NCBI GenBank assembly: GCA_023614405.1
Contig: JAJUPC010000232.1
Coordinates: 468,519-532,518 of the forward strand
Length of the DNA stretch: 64,000 nucleotides
Direction of reading: 5' to 3'
Origin: Avena insularis
Lineage: Eukaryota > Streptophyta > Magnoliopsida > Poales > Poaceae
Shown: in pieces, positions 1 through 13,989 of the stretch
Layout: every line of letters starts with the position of its first letter
How positions within the stretch are numbered: the first letter of the stretch is position 1
Program-made: the position numbers and the translations under genes
Notes under the pieces: model-generated
What the model was told of the DNA's origin: nothing
What the model saw: only the letters and a program-made list of their open reading frames with translations
The model's database searches: none

Positions 1-2623
1 TTCATTACAAGAACACACATGCAATGACTCTCGTGGATCCATATATGGTTTGTGGAAAGAACACACATGCAATGACACTCGTGGATCCATACATGGTTTG
101 TGAAAAGAACACACATGCAATGACACTCGCGGGTCCATGTGTGGTTTGTCATTACAAGAACACACATGCAATGACATTGGTGGATACATGTGGTTTGTGA
201 AAAGAACACACATTTCAATGACACTGGTGGATCCATATGTGGTTTGCTAAAAGAACACACATGCAATGACTCTGGTGAATCCATATGTAGTTTGTGAAAA
301 GAACATACATGCAATGACTCTAGCTGTGGTAAAGCAAAAGAACATACATGCAATGACTCTTGCTATGGTTTGTGAAAAGAACAGACATGCAAAGACATTG
401 GTTGATCCATATGTGGTTTAGCATTACAAGAACACACATGCAATAACACTAGTGGACCCATATGTAGTTTATGGAAAGAACACACATGCAATGACTCTGG
501 TGGATCCATATGTGGTTTCTGAAAAGAATAAACATGCAATGACTCTAGCTGTGGTTAATGAAAAGAACAAACATGCAATGACTGCAGCTGTGGTTTATTA
601 AAAGAACACACATGCAATGACACTTGGGGACCCATGTGGTTTATGAAAAGAACACACATTTAAAGACTCTAGTGGATCCATATGTGGTTTGTGAAAATAA
701 CAAACATGCAATTACTCTGGTTGATCCATATGTGGTTCATGAAAAGAACACACAAGCAATAACATTGGTTGATCCATATGTGGTTTGTCATTAGAAGAAC
801 ACACATGCAATGACTCTGGTGGATCCATATATGGTTTGTGGAAATAAGACACATGCAATGACACTGGTGGATCCATATGTGGTTGCGAAATGAACAAACA
901 TGCAATAACTCTAGTTGATCCATATGTGGTTCATGAAAACAACACACAAGTAATAACATTGGTTGATCCATATGTGGTTTGTCATTACAAGAACACACAT
1001 GCAATGACTCTGGTGCATCCATATGTGGTTTGTGGAAATAACACAAATGCAATGACACTCGTGGATCCATACGTGGTTTGTGAAAAGAACACACATGCAA
1101 TGACACTGGTGGATCCATGTGTGGTTTGTCATTATAAGAACACACATGCAATGACATTGGTGGATCCATGTGGTTTGTGAAAAGAACACACATTTCAATG
1201 ACACTGGTGGATCGATATGTGGTTTGTGAAAAGAACACACATGCAATGACTCTGGTAGATCCATATGTGGTTTGTGAAAAGAACATACATGCAATGACTC
1301 TAGCTGTGGTAAATGAAAAGAACAGACATGCAATGACTCTAGATGGGGTTTGTGAAAAGAACACACATGCAATGACATTGGTTGATCCATATGTGGTTTG
1401 TCATTACAAGAACACACATGCAATGACTCTGGTGCATCCATATGTGGTTTGTGGAAATAACACAAATGCAATGACACTCGTGGATCCATACGTGGTTTGT
1501 GAAAAGAACACACATGCAATGACACTGGTGGATCCATGTGTGGTTTGTCATTACAAGAACACACATGCAATGACATTGGTGGATCCATGTGGTTTGTGAA
1601 AAGAACACACATTTCAATGACACTGGTGGATCGATATGTGGTTTCTGAAAAGAACACACATCCAATGACTCTGGTAGATCCATATGTGGTTTCTGAAAAG
1701 AACATACATACAATGACTTTAGATGTGGTAAATGAAAAGAATGTACATGCAATGACTCTAGATGTGGTTTGTGAAAAGAACACACATGCAATGACATTGG
1801 TTGATCCATATGTGGTTTGTCATTACAAGAACACACATGTAATGACACTGGTGGATCCATATGTTGTTTGTGGAAAGAACACACATGCAATGACTCTGGT
1901 GGATCCATATGTGGTTTCTGAAAAGAATAAACATAAAACTAATCTAGCTGTGGTTAATGAATAGAACAGACATGCAATGACTCTAGCTGTGGTTTATTAA
2001 AAGAACACACATGCAATGACACTACGGAATCCACGTGGTCTATGAAAAGAACACACATGCAAAGATTCTGGTGGATCCATATGTGGTTTGTGAAAAGAAC
2101 AAACATGTAATGACTCTGGTTGATCCATATGTGGTTAATGGAAAGAACACACATGCAATGACACTGGTTGATCCATCTGTGGTTAATGGAAAGAACACAC
2201 ATGCAATGACAGTGGTTGATCCATATGTGGTTTGTCATTACAGGAACACCCATGCAATGACTCTGGTGGATCCATATGTGGTTTGTGGAAAGAACACACA
2301 TGCAATGACACTGGTGGATCCATATGTGGTTTGTGAAAAGAACAAACATGCAATGACTCTGGTTGATCCATGTGTGGTTCATGAAAAGAACACACAAGCA
2401 ATGACATTGGTTGATCCATATGTGGTTTGTCATTACAAGAACACACATGCAATGACTCTGGTGGATCCATATGTGGTTTGTGGAAAGAACACACATGCAA
2501 TGACACTAGTGGATCCATATGTGGTTTGTTAAAATAACAAACATGCAATGAATCTGGTTGATCCATATGTGGTTCATGAAAATAACACACATACAATGAA
2601 ACTGGTGGATCCATATGTGGTTT
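1..2623. repeat. Higher-order repeat, copy 1 (2.62 kb)
   Basis: The order of unit variants in this stretch is repeated base for base in the next 2.62 kb. Position 1 (ttcattacaagaacacac) aligns with 2624 and then with 5244. The only differences noticed from copy 2 are a 3-bp indel near 265 and a few substitutions, for example around 1741-1747. The copy may begin left of the window. Confidence 0.9.
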
Positions 2624-5243
2624 TTCATTACAAGAACACACATGCAATGACTCTCGTGGATCCATATATGGTTTGTGGAAAGAACACACATGCAATGACA
2701 CTCGTGGATCCATACATGGTTTGTGAAAAGAACACACATGCAATGACACTCGCGGGTCCATGTGTGGTTTGTCATTACAAGAACACACATGCAATGACAT
2801 TGGTGGATACATGTGGTTTGTGAAAAGAACACACATTTCAATGACACTGGTGGATCCATATGTGGTTTGCTAAAAGAACACACATGCAATGACTCTGAAT
2901 CCATATGTAGTTTGTGAAAAGAACATACATGCAATGACTCTAGCTGTGGTAAAGCAAAAGAACATACATGCAATGACTCTTGCTATGGTTTGTGAAAAGA
3001 ACAGACATGCAAAGACATTGGTTGATCCATATGTGGTTTAGCATTACAAGAACACACATGCAATAACACTAGTGGACCCATATGTAGTTTATGGAAAGAA
3101 CACACATGCAATGACTCTGGTGGATCCATATGTGGTTTCTGAAAAGAATAAACATGCAATGACTCTAGCTGTGGTTAATGAAAAGAACAAACATGCAATG
3201 ACTGCAGCTGTGGTTTATTAAAAGAACACACATGCAATGACACTTGGGGACCCATGTGGTTTATGAAAAGAACACACATTTAAAGACTCTAGTGGATCCA
3301 TATGTGGTTTGTGAAAATAACAAACATGCAATTACTCTGGTTGATCCATATGTGGTTCATGAAAAGAACACACAAGCAATAACATTGGTTGATCCATATG
3401 TGGTTTGTCATTAGAAGAACACACATGCAATGACTCTGGTGGATCCATATATGGTTTGTGGAAATAAGACACATGCAATGACACTGGTGGATCCATATGT
3501 GGTTGCGAAATGAACAAACATGCAATAACTCTAGTTGATCCATATGTGGTTCATGAAAACAACACACAAGTAATAACATTGGTTGATCCATATGTGGTTT
3601 GTCATTACAAGAACACACATGCAATGACTCTGGTGCATCCATATGTGGTTTGTGGAAATAACACAAATGCAATGACACTCGTGGATCCATACGTGGTTTG
3701 TGAAAAGAACACACATGCAATGACACTGGTGGATCCATGTGTGGTTTGTCATTATAAGAACACACATGCAATGACATTGGTGGATCCATGTGGTTTGTGA
3801 AAAGAACACACATTTCAATGACACTGGTGGATCGATATGTGGTTTGTGAAAAGAACACACATGCAATGACTCTGGTAGATCCATATGTGGTTTGTGAAAA
3901 GAACATACATGCAATGACTCTAGCTGTGGTAAATGAAAAGAACAGACATGCAATGACTCTAGATGGGGTTTGTGAAAAGAACACACATGCAATGACATTG
4001 GTTGATCCATATGTGGTTTGTCATTACAAGAACACACATGCAATGACTCTGGTGCATCCATATGTGGTTTGTGGAAATAACACAAATGCAATGACACTCG
4101 TGGATCCATACGTGGTTTGTGAAAAGAACACACATGCAATGACACTGGTGGATCCATGTGTGGTTTGTCATTACAAGAACACACATGCAATGACATTGGT
4201 GGATCCATGTGGTTTGTGAAAAGAACACACATTTCAATGACACTGGTGGATCGATATGTGGTTTCTGAAAAGAACACACATCCAATGACTCTGGTAGATC
4301 CATATGTGGTTTCTGAAAAGAACATACATACAATGACTTTAGATGTGGTAAATGAAAAGAACAGACATGCAATGACTCTAGATGTGGTTTGTGAAAAGAA
4401 CACACATGCAATGACATTGGTTGATCCATATGTGGTTTGTCATTACAAGAACACACATGTAATGACACTGGTGGATCCATATGTTGTTTGTGGAAAGAAC
4501 ACACATGCAATGACTCTGGTGGATCCATATGTGGTTTCTGAAAAGAATAAACATAAAACTAATCTAGCTGTGGTTAATGAATAGAACAGACATGCAATGA
4601 CTCTAGCTGTGGTTTATTAAAAGAACACACATGCAATGACACTACGGAATCCACGTGGTCTATGAAAAGAACACACATGCAAAGATTCTGGTGGATCCAT
4701 ATGTGGTTTGTGAAAAGAACAAACATGTAATGACTCTGGTTGATCCATATGTGGTTAATGGAAAGAACACACATGCAATGACACTGGTTGATCCATCTGT
4801 GGTTAATGGAAAGAACACACATGCAATGACAGTGGTTGATCCATATGTGGTTTGTCATTACAGGAACACCCATGCAATGACTCTGGTGGATCCATATGTG
4901 GTTTGTGGAAAGAACACACATGCAATGACACTGGTGGATCCATATGTGGTTTGTGAAAAGAACAAACATGCAATGACTCTGGTTGATCCATGTGTGGTTC
5001 ATGAAAAGAACACACAAGCAATGACATTGGTTGATCCATATGTGGTTTGTCATTACAAGAACACACATGCAATGACTCTGGTGGATCCATATGTGGTTTG
5101 TGGAAAGAACACACATGCAATGACACTAGTGGATCCATATGTGGTTTGTTAAAATAACAAACATGCAATGAATCTGGTTGATCCATATGTGGTTCATGAA
5201 AATAACACACATACAATGAAACTGGTGGATCCATATGTGGTTT
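2624..5243. repeat. Higher-order repeat, copy 2 (2.62 kb)
   Basis: This is the second copy of the 2.62-kb order, almost identical to copy 1. Inside it a subunit of about 420 bp is duplicated (starting near 3603 and 4023), and the same internal duplication is present in copy 1. Such near-identity over more than 2.6 kb points to recent unequal exchange or amplification, or to a collapsed or duplicated assembly segment. Confidence 0.9.
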
Positions 5244-6660
5244 TTCATTACAAGAACACACATGCAATGACTCTCGTGGATCCATATATGGTTTGTGGAA
5301 AGAACACACATGCAATGACACTCGTGGATCCATACATGGTTTGTGAAAAGAACACACATGCAATGACACTCGCGGGTCCATGTGTGGTTTGTCATTACAA
5401 GAACACACATGCAATGACATTGGTGGATACATGTGGTTTGTGAAAAGAACACACATTTCAATGACACTGGTGGATCCATATGTGGTTTGCTAAAAGAACA
5501 CACATGCAATGACTCGGTGAATCCATATGTAGTTTGTGAAAAGAACATACATGCAATGACTCTAGCTGTGGTAAAGCAAAAGAACATACATGCAATGACT
5601 CTTGCTATGGTTTGTGAAAAGAACAGACATGCAAAGACATTGGTTGATCCATATGTGGTTTAGCATTACAAGAACACACATGCAATAACACTAGTGGACC
5701 CATATGTAGTTTATGGAAAGAACACACATGCAATGACTCTGGTGGATCCATATGTGGTTTCTGAAAAGAATAAACATGCAATGACTCTAGCTGTGGTTAA
5801 TGAAAAGAACAAACATGCAATGACTGCAGCTGTGGTTTATTAAAAGAACACACATGCAATGACACTTGGGGACCCATGTGGTTTATGAAAAGAACACACA
5901 TTTAAAGACTCTAGTGGATCCATATGTGGTTTGTGAAAATAACAAACATGCAATTACTCTGGTTGATCCATATGTGGTTCATGAAAAGAACACACAAGCA
6001 ATAACATTGGTTGATCCATATGTGGTTTGTCATTAGAAGAACACACATGCAATGACTCTGGTGGATCCATATATGGTTTGTGGAAATAAGACACATGCAA
6101 TGACACTGGTGGATCCATATGTGGTTGCGAAAAGAACAAACATGCAATAACTCTAGTTGATCCATATGTGGTTCATGCAACGAACACACATGCAATGAAA
6201 CTGCTGGATCCATATGTGGTTTGTCATTACAAGAACACACATGCAATGACTCTGGTGCATCCATATGTGGTTTGTGGAAATAACACAAATGCAATGACAC
6301 TCGTGGATCCATACGTGGTTTGTGAAAAGAACACACATGCAATGACACTGGTGGATCCATGTGTGGTTTGTCATTACAAGAACACACATGCAATGACATT
6401 GGTGGATCCATGTGGTTTGTGAAAAGAACACACATTTCAATGACACTGGTGGATCGATATGTGGTTTGTGAAAAGAACACACATGCAATGACTCTGGTAG
6501 ATCCATATGTGGTTTGTGAAAAGAACATACATGCAATGACTCTAGCTGTGGTAAATGAAAAGAACAGACATGCAATGACTCTAGATGGGGTTTGTGAAAA
6601 GAACACACATGCAATGACATTGGTTGATCCATATGTGGTTTGTCATTACAAGAACACACA
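5244..6660. repeat. Higher-order repeat, partial copy 3
   Basis: This stretch matches copy 2 closely from its first base to about 6150. It then carries a local change (the units around 6170-6210 differ) and only one of the two 420-bp subunits before it drifts into the right-hand array. It looks like the edge of the recently amplified zone. Confidence 0.8.
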
Positions 6661-6821
6661 TGCAATGACACTGGTGGATCCATATGTTGTTTGTGGAAAG
6701 AACACACATGCAATGACTCTGGTGGATCCATATGTGGTTTCTGAAAAGAATAAACATGCAATGACTCTAGTTGTGGTTAATGAAAAGAAAATACATGCAA
6801 TGACTCTAGCTGTGGTTTATT

Positions 6822-9736
6822 AAAAGAACACACATGCAATGACACTGGGGGATCCATGTGGTTTATGAAAAGAACACACATGCAATGACACTGGTGGATC
6901 CATATGTGGTTTGTGGAAAGAACAGACATGCCATGACACTAGTGGATCCATATGTGGTTTGTGAAAAGAACACACATGCAATGACTCTGGTGGATCCATA
7001 TGTGGTTTGTGAAAAGAACAAACATGCAACGACTCTAGCTATGGTTAATGAAAAGAACAGACATGCAATGACTCTAGCTGTGGTTTATTAAAAGAACACA
7101 CATGCAATGACACTGGGGGATCCATGTGGTTTATGAAAAGAACACACATGCAAAGACTCTGGTGGATCCATATGTGGTTTGTGAAAAGAACAAACATGCA
7201 ATGACTCTGGTTGATCCATATGTGGTTCATGAAAAGAACACACATGCAATGACATTGGTTGATCTATATGTGGTTTGTCATTACAAGAACACACATGCAA
7301 TGACTCTGGTGGATCCATATGTGGTTTGTGGAAAGAACACACATGCAATGACACTGGTGGATCCATATATTTGATTTGTGAAAAGAACAAACATGCAATG
7401 ACTCTGGTTGATCCATGTGTGGTTCATGAAAAGAACACACATGCAATGAAACTGGTGGATCCATATGTGGTTTGTCATTACAAGAACACACATGCAATGA
7501 CTCTGTTGGATCCATATTTGTTTGTGGAAAGAACACACATGGATCCATATGTGGTTTGTGAAAAGAACAACATGCAATGACTCTGGTTGATCCATATGTG
7601 GTTCCTGAAAAGAATACACATGCAATGAAACTAGTGGATCCATATGTGGTTTGTCATTACAAGAGCACACATGCAATGACTCTGGTGGATCCATATGTGT
7701 TTGTGGAAAGAACACACATGCAATGACACTGGTGGATCCATACGTGGTTCGTGAAAAGAACACACATGCAATGACACTGGTGGATCCATCTGCGGTTTGT
7801 CATTACAAGAACACACATGCAATGACATTGGTGGATCCATGTGGTTTGTGAAAAGAACGCACATTTCAATGACAGTGGTGGATCCATATGTAGTTTGTGA
7901 AAAGAACACACATGCAATAACTCTCGTAGATCCATATGTGGTTTGTGAAAAGAACATACATGCAATGACTCTATCTATGGTAAATGAAAAGAACAGACAT
8001 GCAATGACTCTAGATGTGGTTTATGAAAAGAACACACATGCAATGACATTGTTTGATCCATATGTGGTTTGTCATTACAAGAACACACATGCAATGACAA
8101 TGGTTGATCCATATGTGGTTTGTCATTACAAGAACACACATGCAATGACTCTGGTGGATCCATATGTGGTTTCTGAAAAGAATATACATGCAATGACTGT
8201 AGCTGTGGTTAATGAAAAGAACATACATGCAATGACTCTAGCTGTGGTTTATTAAAAGAACACACATGCAATGACACTGGGGGATCCATGTGGTTTATGA
8301 AAAGAACATACATGCAATGACACTGGTGGATCCATATGTGGTTTGCGGAAAGAACACACATGCAATGACACTAGTGGATACATATGTGGTTTGTGGAAAG
8401 AACACACATTCAATGACTCTGGTGGATCCATATGTGGATTCTGAAAAGAACAAACATGCAATGACTCTAGCTATGGTTAATGAAAAGAACAAACATGCAA
8501 TGACTCTAGCTGTGGTTTTTTAAAAGAACACACATGCAATGACACTTGGGGATCCATGTGGTTTATGAAAAGAACACACATGCAAAGACTCTTGTGGATC
8601 CATATGTGGTTTGTGAAAAGAACAAACATGCAATGACTCTGGTTGATCCATATGTGGTTCATGAAAAAAACACACATGCAATGACATTGCTTGATCCATA
8701 TGTGGTTTGTCATTACAAGAACACACATGCAATGACTCTAGTGGATCCATATGTGGTTTGTGGTAAGAACACACATGCAATGACACTTCTAGATCCATAT
8801 GTGGTTTGTGAAAAGAACAAACATGCAATGACTCTGTTGATCCATATGTGGTTCATGAAAAGAACACACAAGCAATGACATTGGTTGATCCATATGTGGT
8901 TTGTCATTACAAGAACACACATGCAATGACTTTGGTGGATCCATATGTGGTTTGTGGAAAGAACACACATGGATCCATATGTGGTTTGTGAAAAGGACAT
9001 ACATGCAATGACTCTAGTTGATCCATATGTGGTTCGTGAATAGAACACACATGCAATGAAACTGGTGGATCCATATGTGGTTTGTCATTACAAGAGCACA
9101 CATGCAATGACTCTGGTGGATCCATATGTGGTTTGTGGAAAGAACACACATGCAATGACACTCGTGGATCCATACGTGGTTTGTGAAAAGAACACACATG
9201 CAATGACACTGGTGGATCCATGTGTGGTTTTTCATTACAAGAACACACATGCAATGACATTGGTGGATCCATGTGGTTTGTGAAAAGAACGCACATTTTA
9301 ATGACACTGGTGGATCCATATGTAGTTTGTGAAAACAACACACATGTAATGACTTTGGTAGAACCATATGTGGTTTGTGAAAAGAACATACATGGAATGA
9401 CTCTAGCTATGGTAAATGAAAAGAACAGACATGCGATGACTCTAGCTGTGGTTTGTGAAAAGAACACACATGCAATGACATTCGTTGATCCATATGTGGT
9501 TTGTCATTACAAAAACACACATGCAATGACACTGGTAGATCTATATGTGGTTTGTGGAAAGAACACACATGCAATGACTCTGGTGGATCCATATGTGGTT
9601 TATGAAAAGAATAAACATGCAATGACTCTAGCTGTGGTTAATGAAAAGAACAGACATGCAATGACTCTAGCTGTGGTTAATGAAAAGAACAGACATGCAA
9701 TGACTCTAGCTGTGGTTTATTAAAAGAACACGCATG
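6822..9736. repeat. Older 1.43-kb higher-order repeat, two diverged copies
   Basis: A landmark unit series (gtggtttattaaaagaacac followed by a 'ggggatccatgtgg' unit) occurs at about 6822 and again about 1432 bp later at 8254. Other landmarks, such as the 'aagaacgcacattt' unit at about 7855 and 9287, keep the same offset. The two copies differ at many positions and by single-unit indels, for example an extra 39-bp unit near 9640-9690. They are therefore clearly older than the 2.62-kb copies on the left. Confidence 0.7.
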
Positions 9737-11162
9737 TGATGACCCACAATTATAGGGGGTGTATCACAGTATTTTCGAGGGAAGTGAAACCCAATTTAAT
9801 GATTCGACACAAGGGGAGCCAAAGAATATTTATAAGCCTTAACAACTGAGTTGTCAATTCAGCTACACCTGGAAACAATCTTGCTCACAACAGTTTACCA
9901 GTAGCAACAGTTTTGTAGTAGGAATAGTAAAGTAACAGCAGTAGTAAAGCAAAAGATGAGAGTGACAATAGCAAGAAAAAGGATTCGAAAAGTAGGCATA
10001 GGGATGGATGGACGGGCGTTGCATGGACAAGACAATTCACATAGCAATCAGAACATAGGGCAATTGCAAATAAATAAGATAAAGCATCCAAGTACTAGAC
10101 AATCCTAGGCATGTGTTCCATATATAGTCATACATGCTCGCAATGAGAACTTGCACTACATATTTTGTCCTACCAGCCCGTTTGCAGCGGGGCCTCTAGG
10201 GAACTACTGGAAAGTAAGGTGCTCCTTTTAATAGAGCACCGGAGCAAACATTAACACTCCGTCAACACATGTGATCCTCACATCAAAGCCATTCCCTTCC
10301 GGTTATCTCGATTTCTGTCACTAAGGGGCCATAGGTTTCGGACACCAACGTGTGTATACAACTTGCAGATAAGACCAAAAACAATACTATCATAATGAAT
10401 CAATAACATGTTTAGATCTGAAATCATGGCACTCGGGCCCTAGTGACAAGCATTAGGTACAACAAGTCGCAACAAAGTCATAAAGTACTAATAAAAGATA
10501 CTAGGCACCATGCCTTAACAATTTGATGCCATTACATGAACGATCTCATCCAATCCCTACCATCCCCATAGCCTACAGCAGGGGATTACTCACTCATAGA
10601 TGGGGGAAACATGGATGGTCGATGGAGAAGCGATGGTGATGATGATGGCGATGATCTCCTCAATTCCCGTCGTGAGGTGCCGTAACGGAGTTTCTGGTGT
10701 TGTTTCATGGAATCTGGTGGTGACGGCGGAGCGGAACTCCTTCTGGAAAAACGTCGAACCCCCCGGAGTTTTTAGGTCAGAAGGATTCTTATAGGAAAAG
10801 AGGGAGACCGAGGGGGTGCCTAGGGGGCCCACACCACCCCCTGGCGCGGCCTGGCCTGGCCCGCACCACCAGGTGGTGTGACCACCCCTGGCTCTTCTCT
10901 GTCTCGTATTCTGGCTCCTAGAGTCTTGTGGAAAAATAGGCACTTTGGCTTTTGTCCCGTCCAATTCCGAGAATATTCATTTTCTGACTTTCCTGGAACC
11001 AAAAACAGCAGAAAACAGGCAGCTGGCACTGTGGCTCTTGTTAATAGGTTAGTCCAAGAAATCATATGAAAAGTACTCCAAAGTGTGGACAAAACACAAG
11101 AAAGTGGATAAAACCAAGCATGGAACATCAAAAATTATAGATACATTTGCAATGTATCAACA
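9737..11162 (-). repeat. 3' LTR of element E (1426 bp)
   Basis: On the minus strand the LTR starts TGTTGATACATTGC and ends GGGTCATCA, giving the usual TG...CA ends. A TATA-like CCTATAAG lies at 10787-10796 (minus), upstream of a GC-rich stretch. The left end abuts the minisatellite at 9736. The partner 5' LTR is not in the window. Confidence 0.85.
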
Positions 11163-11173
11163 TCCCCAAGCTT
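11163..11173 (-). other. Polypurine tract of element E
   Basis: The minus-strand sequence AAGCTTGGGGA directly precedes the LTR start, as expected for the plus-strand priming site of an LTR retrotransposon. Confidence 0.6.
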
Positions 11174-11829
11174 AACTCCTGCTCGTCCTCGAGTAGGTAA
11201 GTGATAAAAAGAAAGAATAATTTTTGAGGTGACATGCACCATCAAACACTTGATCAAAGTATTTGTAAAACATTGATAGCTAGGATCATAGTACTTTAAT
11301 CATAACATGAAAGACAAAGTTCTAGCAATAAGACAAAGAAACTATGATGCAACATGAAAAGGCACAAACAAAAGATTCATGAATAACAATGCTTTGCAAG
11401 ACGTTTGTTTGTTTTACATAAAGAAAACATAGCATAGTAGCATTCAGCTTGTCCCTCATAGAGTAGAAAACATAAATGCATAGGACACCTTCAAAGTTTA
11501 CAAGAGTGACTAGATACAAATAGTTTAAAACAAGCAATATCAAGGTACACATCAATCAACAAGTCTTGGGACAATGCACATAGAACTAAGAATGGCCACT
11601 ATGCTCTCAAGAAAGTACTCATAGAATGTGTGGAGACTCAACAAGGAAATGAATAGGTTTTGAAAAGTTTGAAAGGCTTCGAAATGCTGAAAGTATGGTA
11701 CTCATTAGCTTTGAGCTCTCATTGCCCCTGTCATAAGCATCTTTAATGTGGTTAAGGTGAAAGTGAGGTCCTATAGGGTCCCCAACCTTTAATAAGGTAG
11801 AGCCCCCTGTGTTTACAATGCTAGTCCCT
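11174..11829 (-). other. Non-coding internal region of element E (3' part)
   Basis: This is AT-rich sequence without a coding signal on either strand. It begins with the 'cttaactcctgctcgtcctcg' context just inside the LTR and runs to the inserted long block. The short open frames here show no domain. Confidence 0.5.
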
Positions 11830-13311
11830 GGATCAATAGCTAGCATCCACAGTTTAGATGTAATATCAAGAAACAGAGGTCATAATATAACTTTATAACC
11901 AGGAATAACATAATTTTATTACATCTTACATAGCTCATTTGGCTATTACATTACATTGCAGCGGAATAACTATAAGCATGGAGTCCTTCATCTTCAAAGT
12001 GCCACAGGAAGACATGTTGGTTGTAGACTTTGTAATCCTAATCAATCAATCTTCACTAAAAACAATCAAACCTGCAACATACAAGTTATAGCCACAAAGG
12101 GTCAATACATTTGAATTGTATTGGCAAGTGATACTATGGTAGTATAGTGGAGTCTAACATCTATATGCATTTGGCTAAGTGGAGTTGAGGCTTGCATTGC
12201 TCAAAATAGATTTTTCCTTAACATTTGAAAATACTAAGTTTTGCTTGGCAAAATCATTTTTCCCAATCAAAGATTTCAAGATCCTTGTACCAAGGCATCT
12301 CTCCATCAAAGATTGAAGATTTCAAACAACCCTTGTTCAAACCACAAGTTTTAACTTAGAAATTTGAAGTGATGAGATCCTTGATTGCTTCCATGTCTTG
12401 ATGCTCAAATTGTCCTTTACCAGGGACATGGCTAAGTACTTAGGTTTTACACTCTGCAGAGGTGGTGCACTTTCCCCACAAGACTTGGTTTCCCAAGACA
12501 AGATCTTTCAGAAGCCTTCCCTTAGACCAAAATGGACGCGTTCCAACCTATCAAACACTACCACCCTCTGTCCATGTGGCTAAGTTCTTGCAACCTATAT
12601 GATCATGGCAGAGCCCATATTGCCAAGTGGTTGCACTTGAAGCTTCTCAACATTTGACATCTCAAATCTCTTTGTTCCTGGGTGGCCATCCACAAGTGAG
12701 ATACACAAGGTAAACCATAGAAATGGGCCTTGTGTAACCACTCAACCAAAAACCACCAAGCAAGTCCCATTCCACCCAAGTGATTCATTAACTTAGTTGT
12801 TTTATTAAACAAAACACAAGTCCTCAGACTTAGACATTTTTCCATAGTGTGAATATATATTCCACCCATGTTTTCTATTAGCTAGGCTAAGCTGGATGGT
12901 AGTAGGAGTCTTAACTTAGGAAAAATCCTACTAAGGATTCATCTACTAGGTTTTCCTATAGCAAGGTCTATACTTAGAAAAAAATCCATGCAAGTTTTAC
13001 TTAGCAAAATCACTAATGCATAGTGAAAGTAATGGGGAAAAAGTATGAAGCATCACTTGCCTTTTTGGTAGAGTATGGGTTCACTCCTTGTCCTTGCAAC
13101 AATCACACTCTTCAAGTCACTACAAATCAATTAAGCAAGGCACAAACTCAATCTACCAATCAAGCAAAACATCACATAAAATGACAAAGTCAAGGTAATG
13201 CATGCAAACATGCCAAGCTTTGTTTTGTTTGAAGAAGTGGTTCCTAATGGGTCATAGACATTTGCAAACACCTATTTGGTCATTTTGTAAAGTGGCAAAG
13301 TCATTTGCAAA

Positions 13312-13810
13312 GAGGTTTCACTTCAAAACCATTTTCAAAAACAAAGTATCATTTTATGTGGTGTAGAAATATTTTTACTAAGGCATTAACCTATAGGGTT
13401 CACCAAATATGTTTTCAAATCACAAAACTTGGTATTTGGGGTCAGAGAGTTTAAAACAAAACATTTTCCAAAGGTTTTCTTCCAAAATCATTTTTAATAA
13501 ATAAACCACATTTCTATTTGACTAGAAATGGTTTTAAATCAAAGAATCATTATTTTGTTTCGCCAAATACATTTTTGAGTCCACAAAGTGTTTCCTATGG
13601 TCAGTAGGTTTGGTCCAAAACATTTTCTCCAAAGTTTTTACTCTAAACCATTTTTTTATATACAAAACAATAGTTTTATTTAGCTAGAAATGGACTAAAC
13701 CAAGTAATCCATTCTAAACTTTTCCAAACCATGGGTTGGTTCCTAGGGTCAGTAAAGTCACAACAATCCATTTTGCAAAGGTTTTAACCCTAAAATCATT
13801 TTTAAATAAT
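13312..13810. repeat. Degenerate tandem repeat, about 155 bp, 3+ copies
   Basis: The motif '(a)aggttt...aaa(a)ccattttt', followed by a 'tagaaatgg' segment, recurs at about 13312, 13476, 13632 and 13779. The spacing is 164, 156 and 147 bp, and the copies are strongly diverged. It lies in one AT-rich arm of the long LTR-like block. Confidence 0.6.
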
Positions 13811-13989
13811 TTTTATACTCTAAACAAGCTCACAAAAGAATCTGCAAAAACAAGCAAACTAACAGATACTATTTGCTAAACTAAGGGCATGGTTGGCTAG
13901 GTCTTGTTCTCCTGAATCCAACGACATAAAATTTGTAATATTTGGACGTGTGGATCCAGAGTTACAAGGGTTTGAATTTCACAACTAAA

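Larger units (their letters stand above)
1..9736. repeat. Minisatellite array, about 48-bp unit
   Basis: This is a continuous tandem array. The basic unit is about 48 bp and reads roughly catgcaatgac - (a/t)ctggtggatccatatg - tggtttgtg(g/a)aa - agaacaca. Length variants recur: 39 bp (the 'ctagctgtggttaatg' type), 46 bp (loss of 'at' in the ggatccatatg segment) and 51 bp (the 'gtcattacaag' type). Most units carry a GGATCC and often a CATATG site. Because most lengths are multiples of three, both strands show accidental open frames of 60-290 codons. The 46-bp class breaks them, so I do not treat them as genes. The array enters the window from the left and ends abruptly at the LTR of element E. 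I do not recognise the family. Confidence 0.95.

Noticed and set aside
669..2836. Long open frames (up to 290 codons) on both strands of the satellite
   Set aside because: They are translations of the 48-bp repeat, appear in several overlapping frames and are broken by 46-bp units. No promoter or non-repetitive domain is present.
1..9736. CRISPR-like appearance of regularly spaced short repeats
   Set aside because: Units are directly contiguous and similar along their whole length. There are no unique spacers and no cas genes, and the surroundings are plant retrotransposons.
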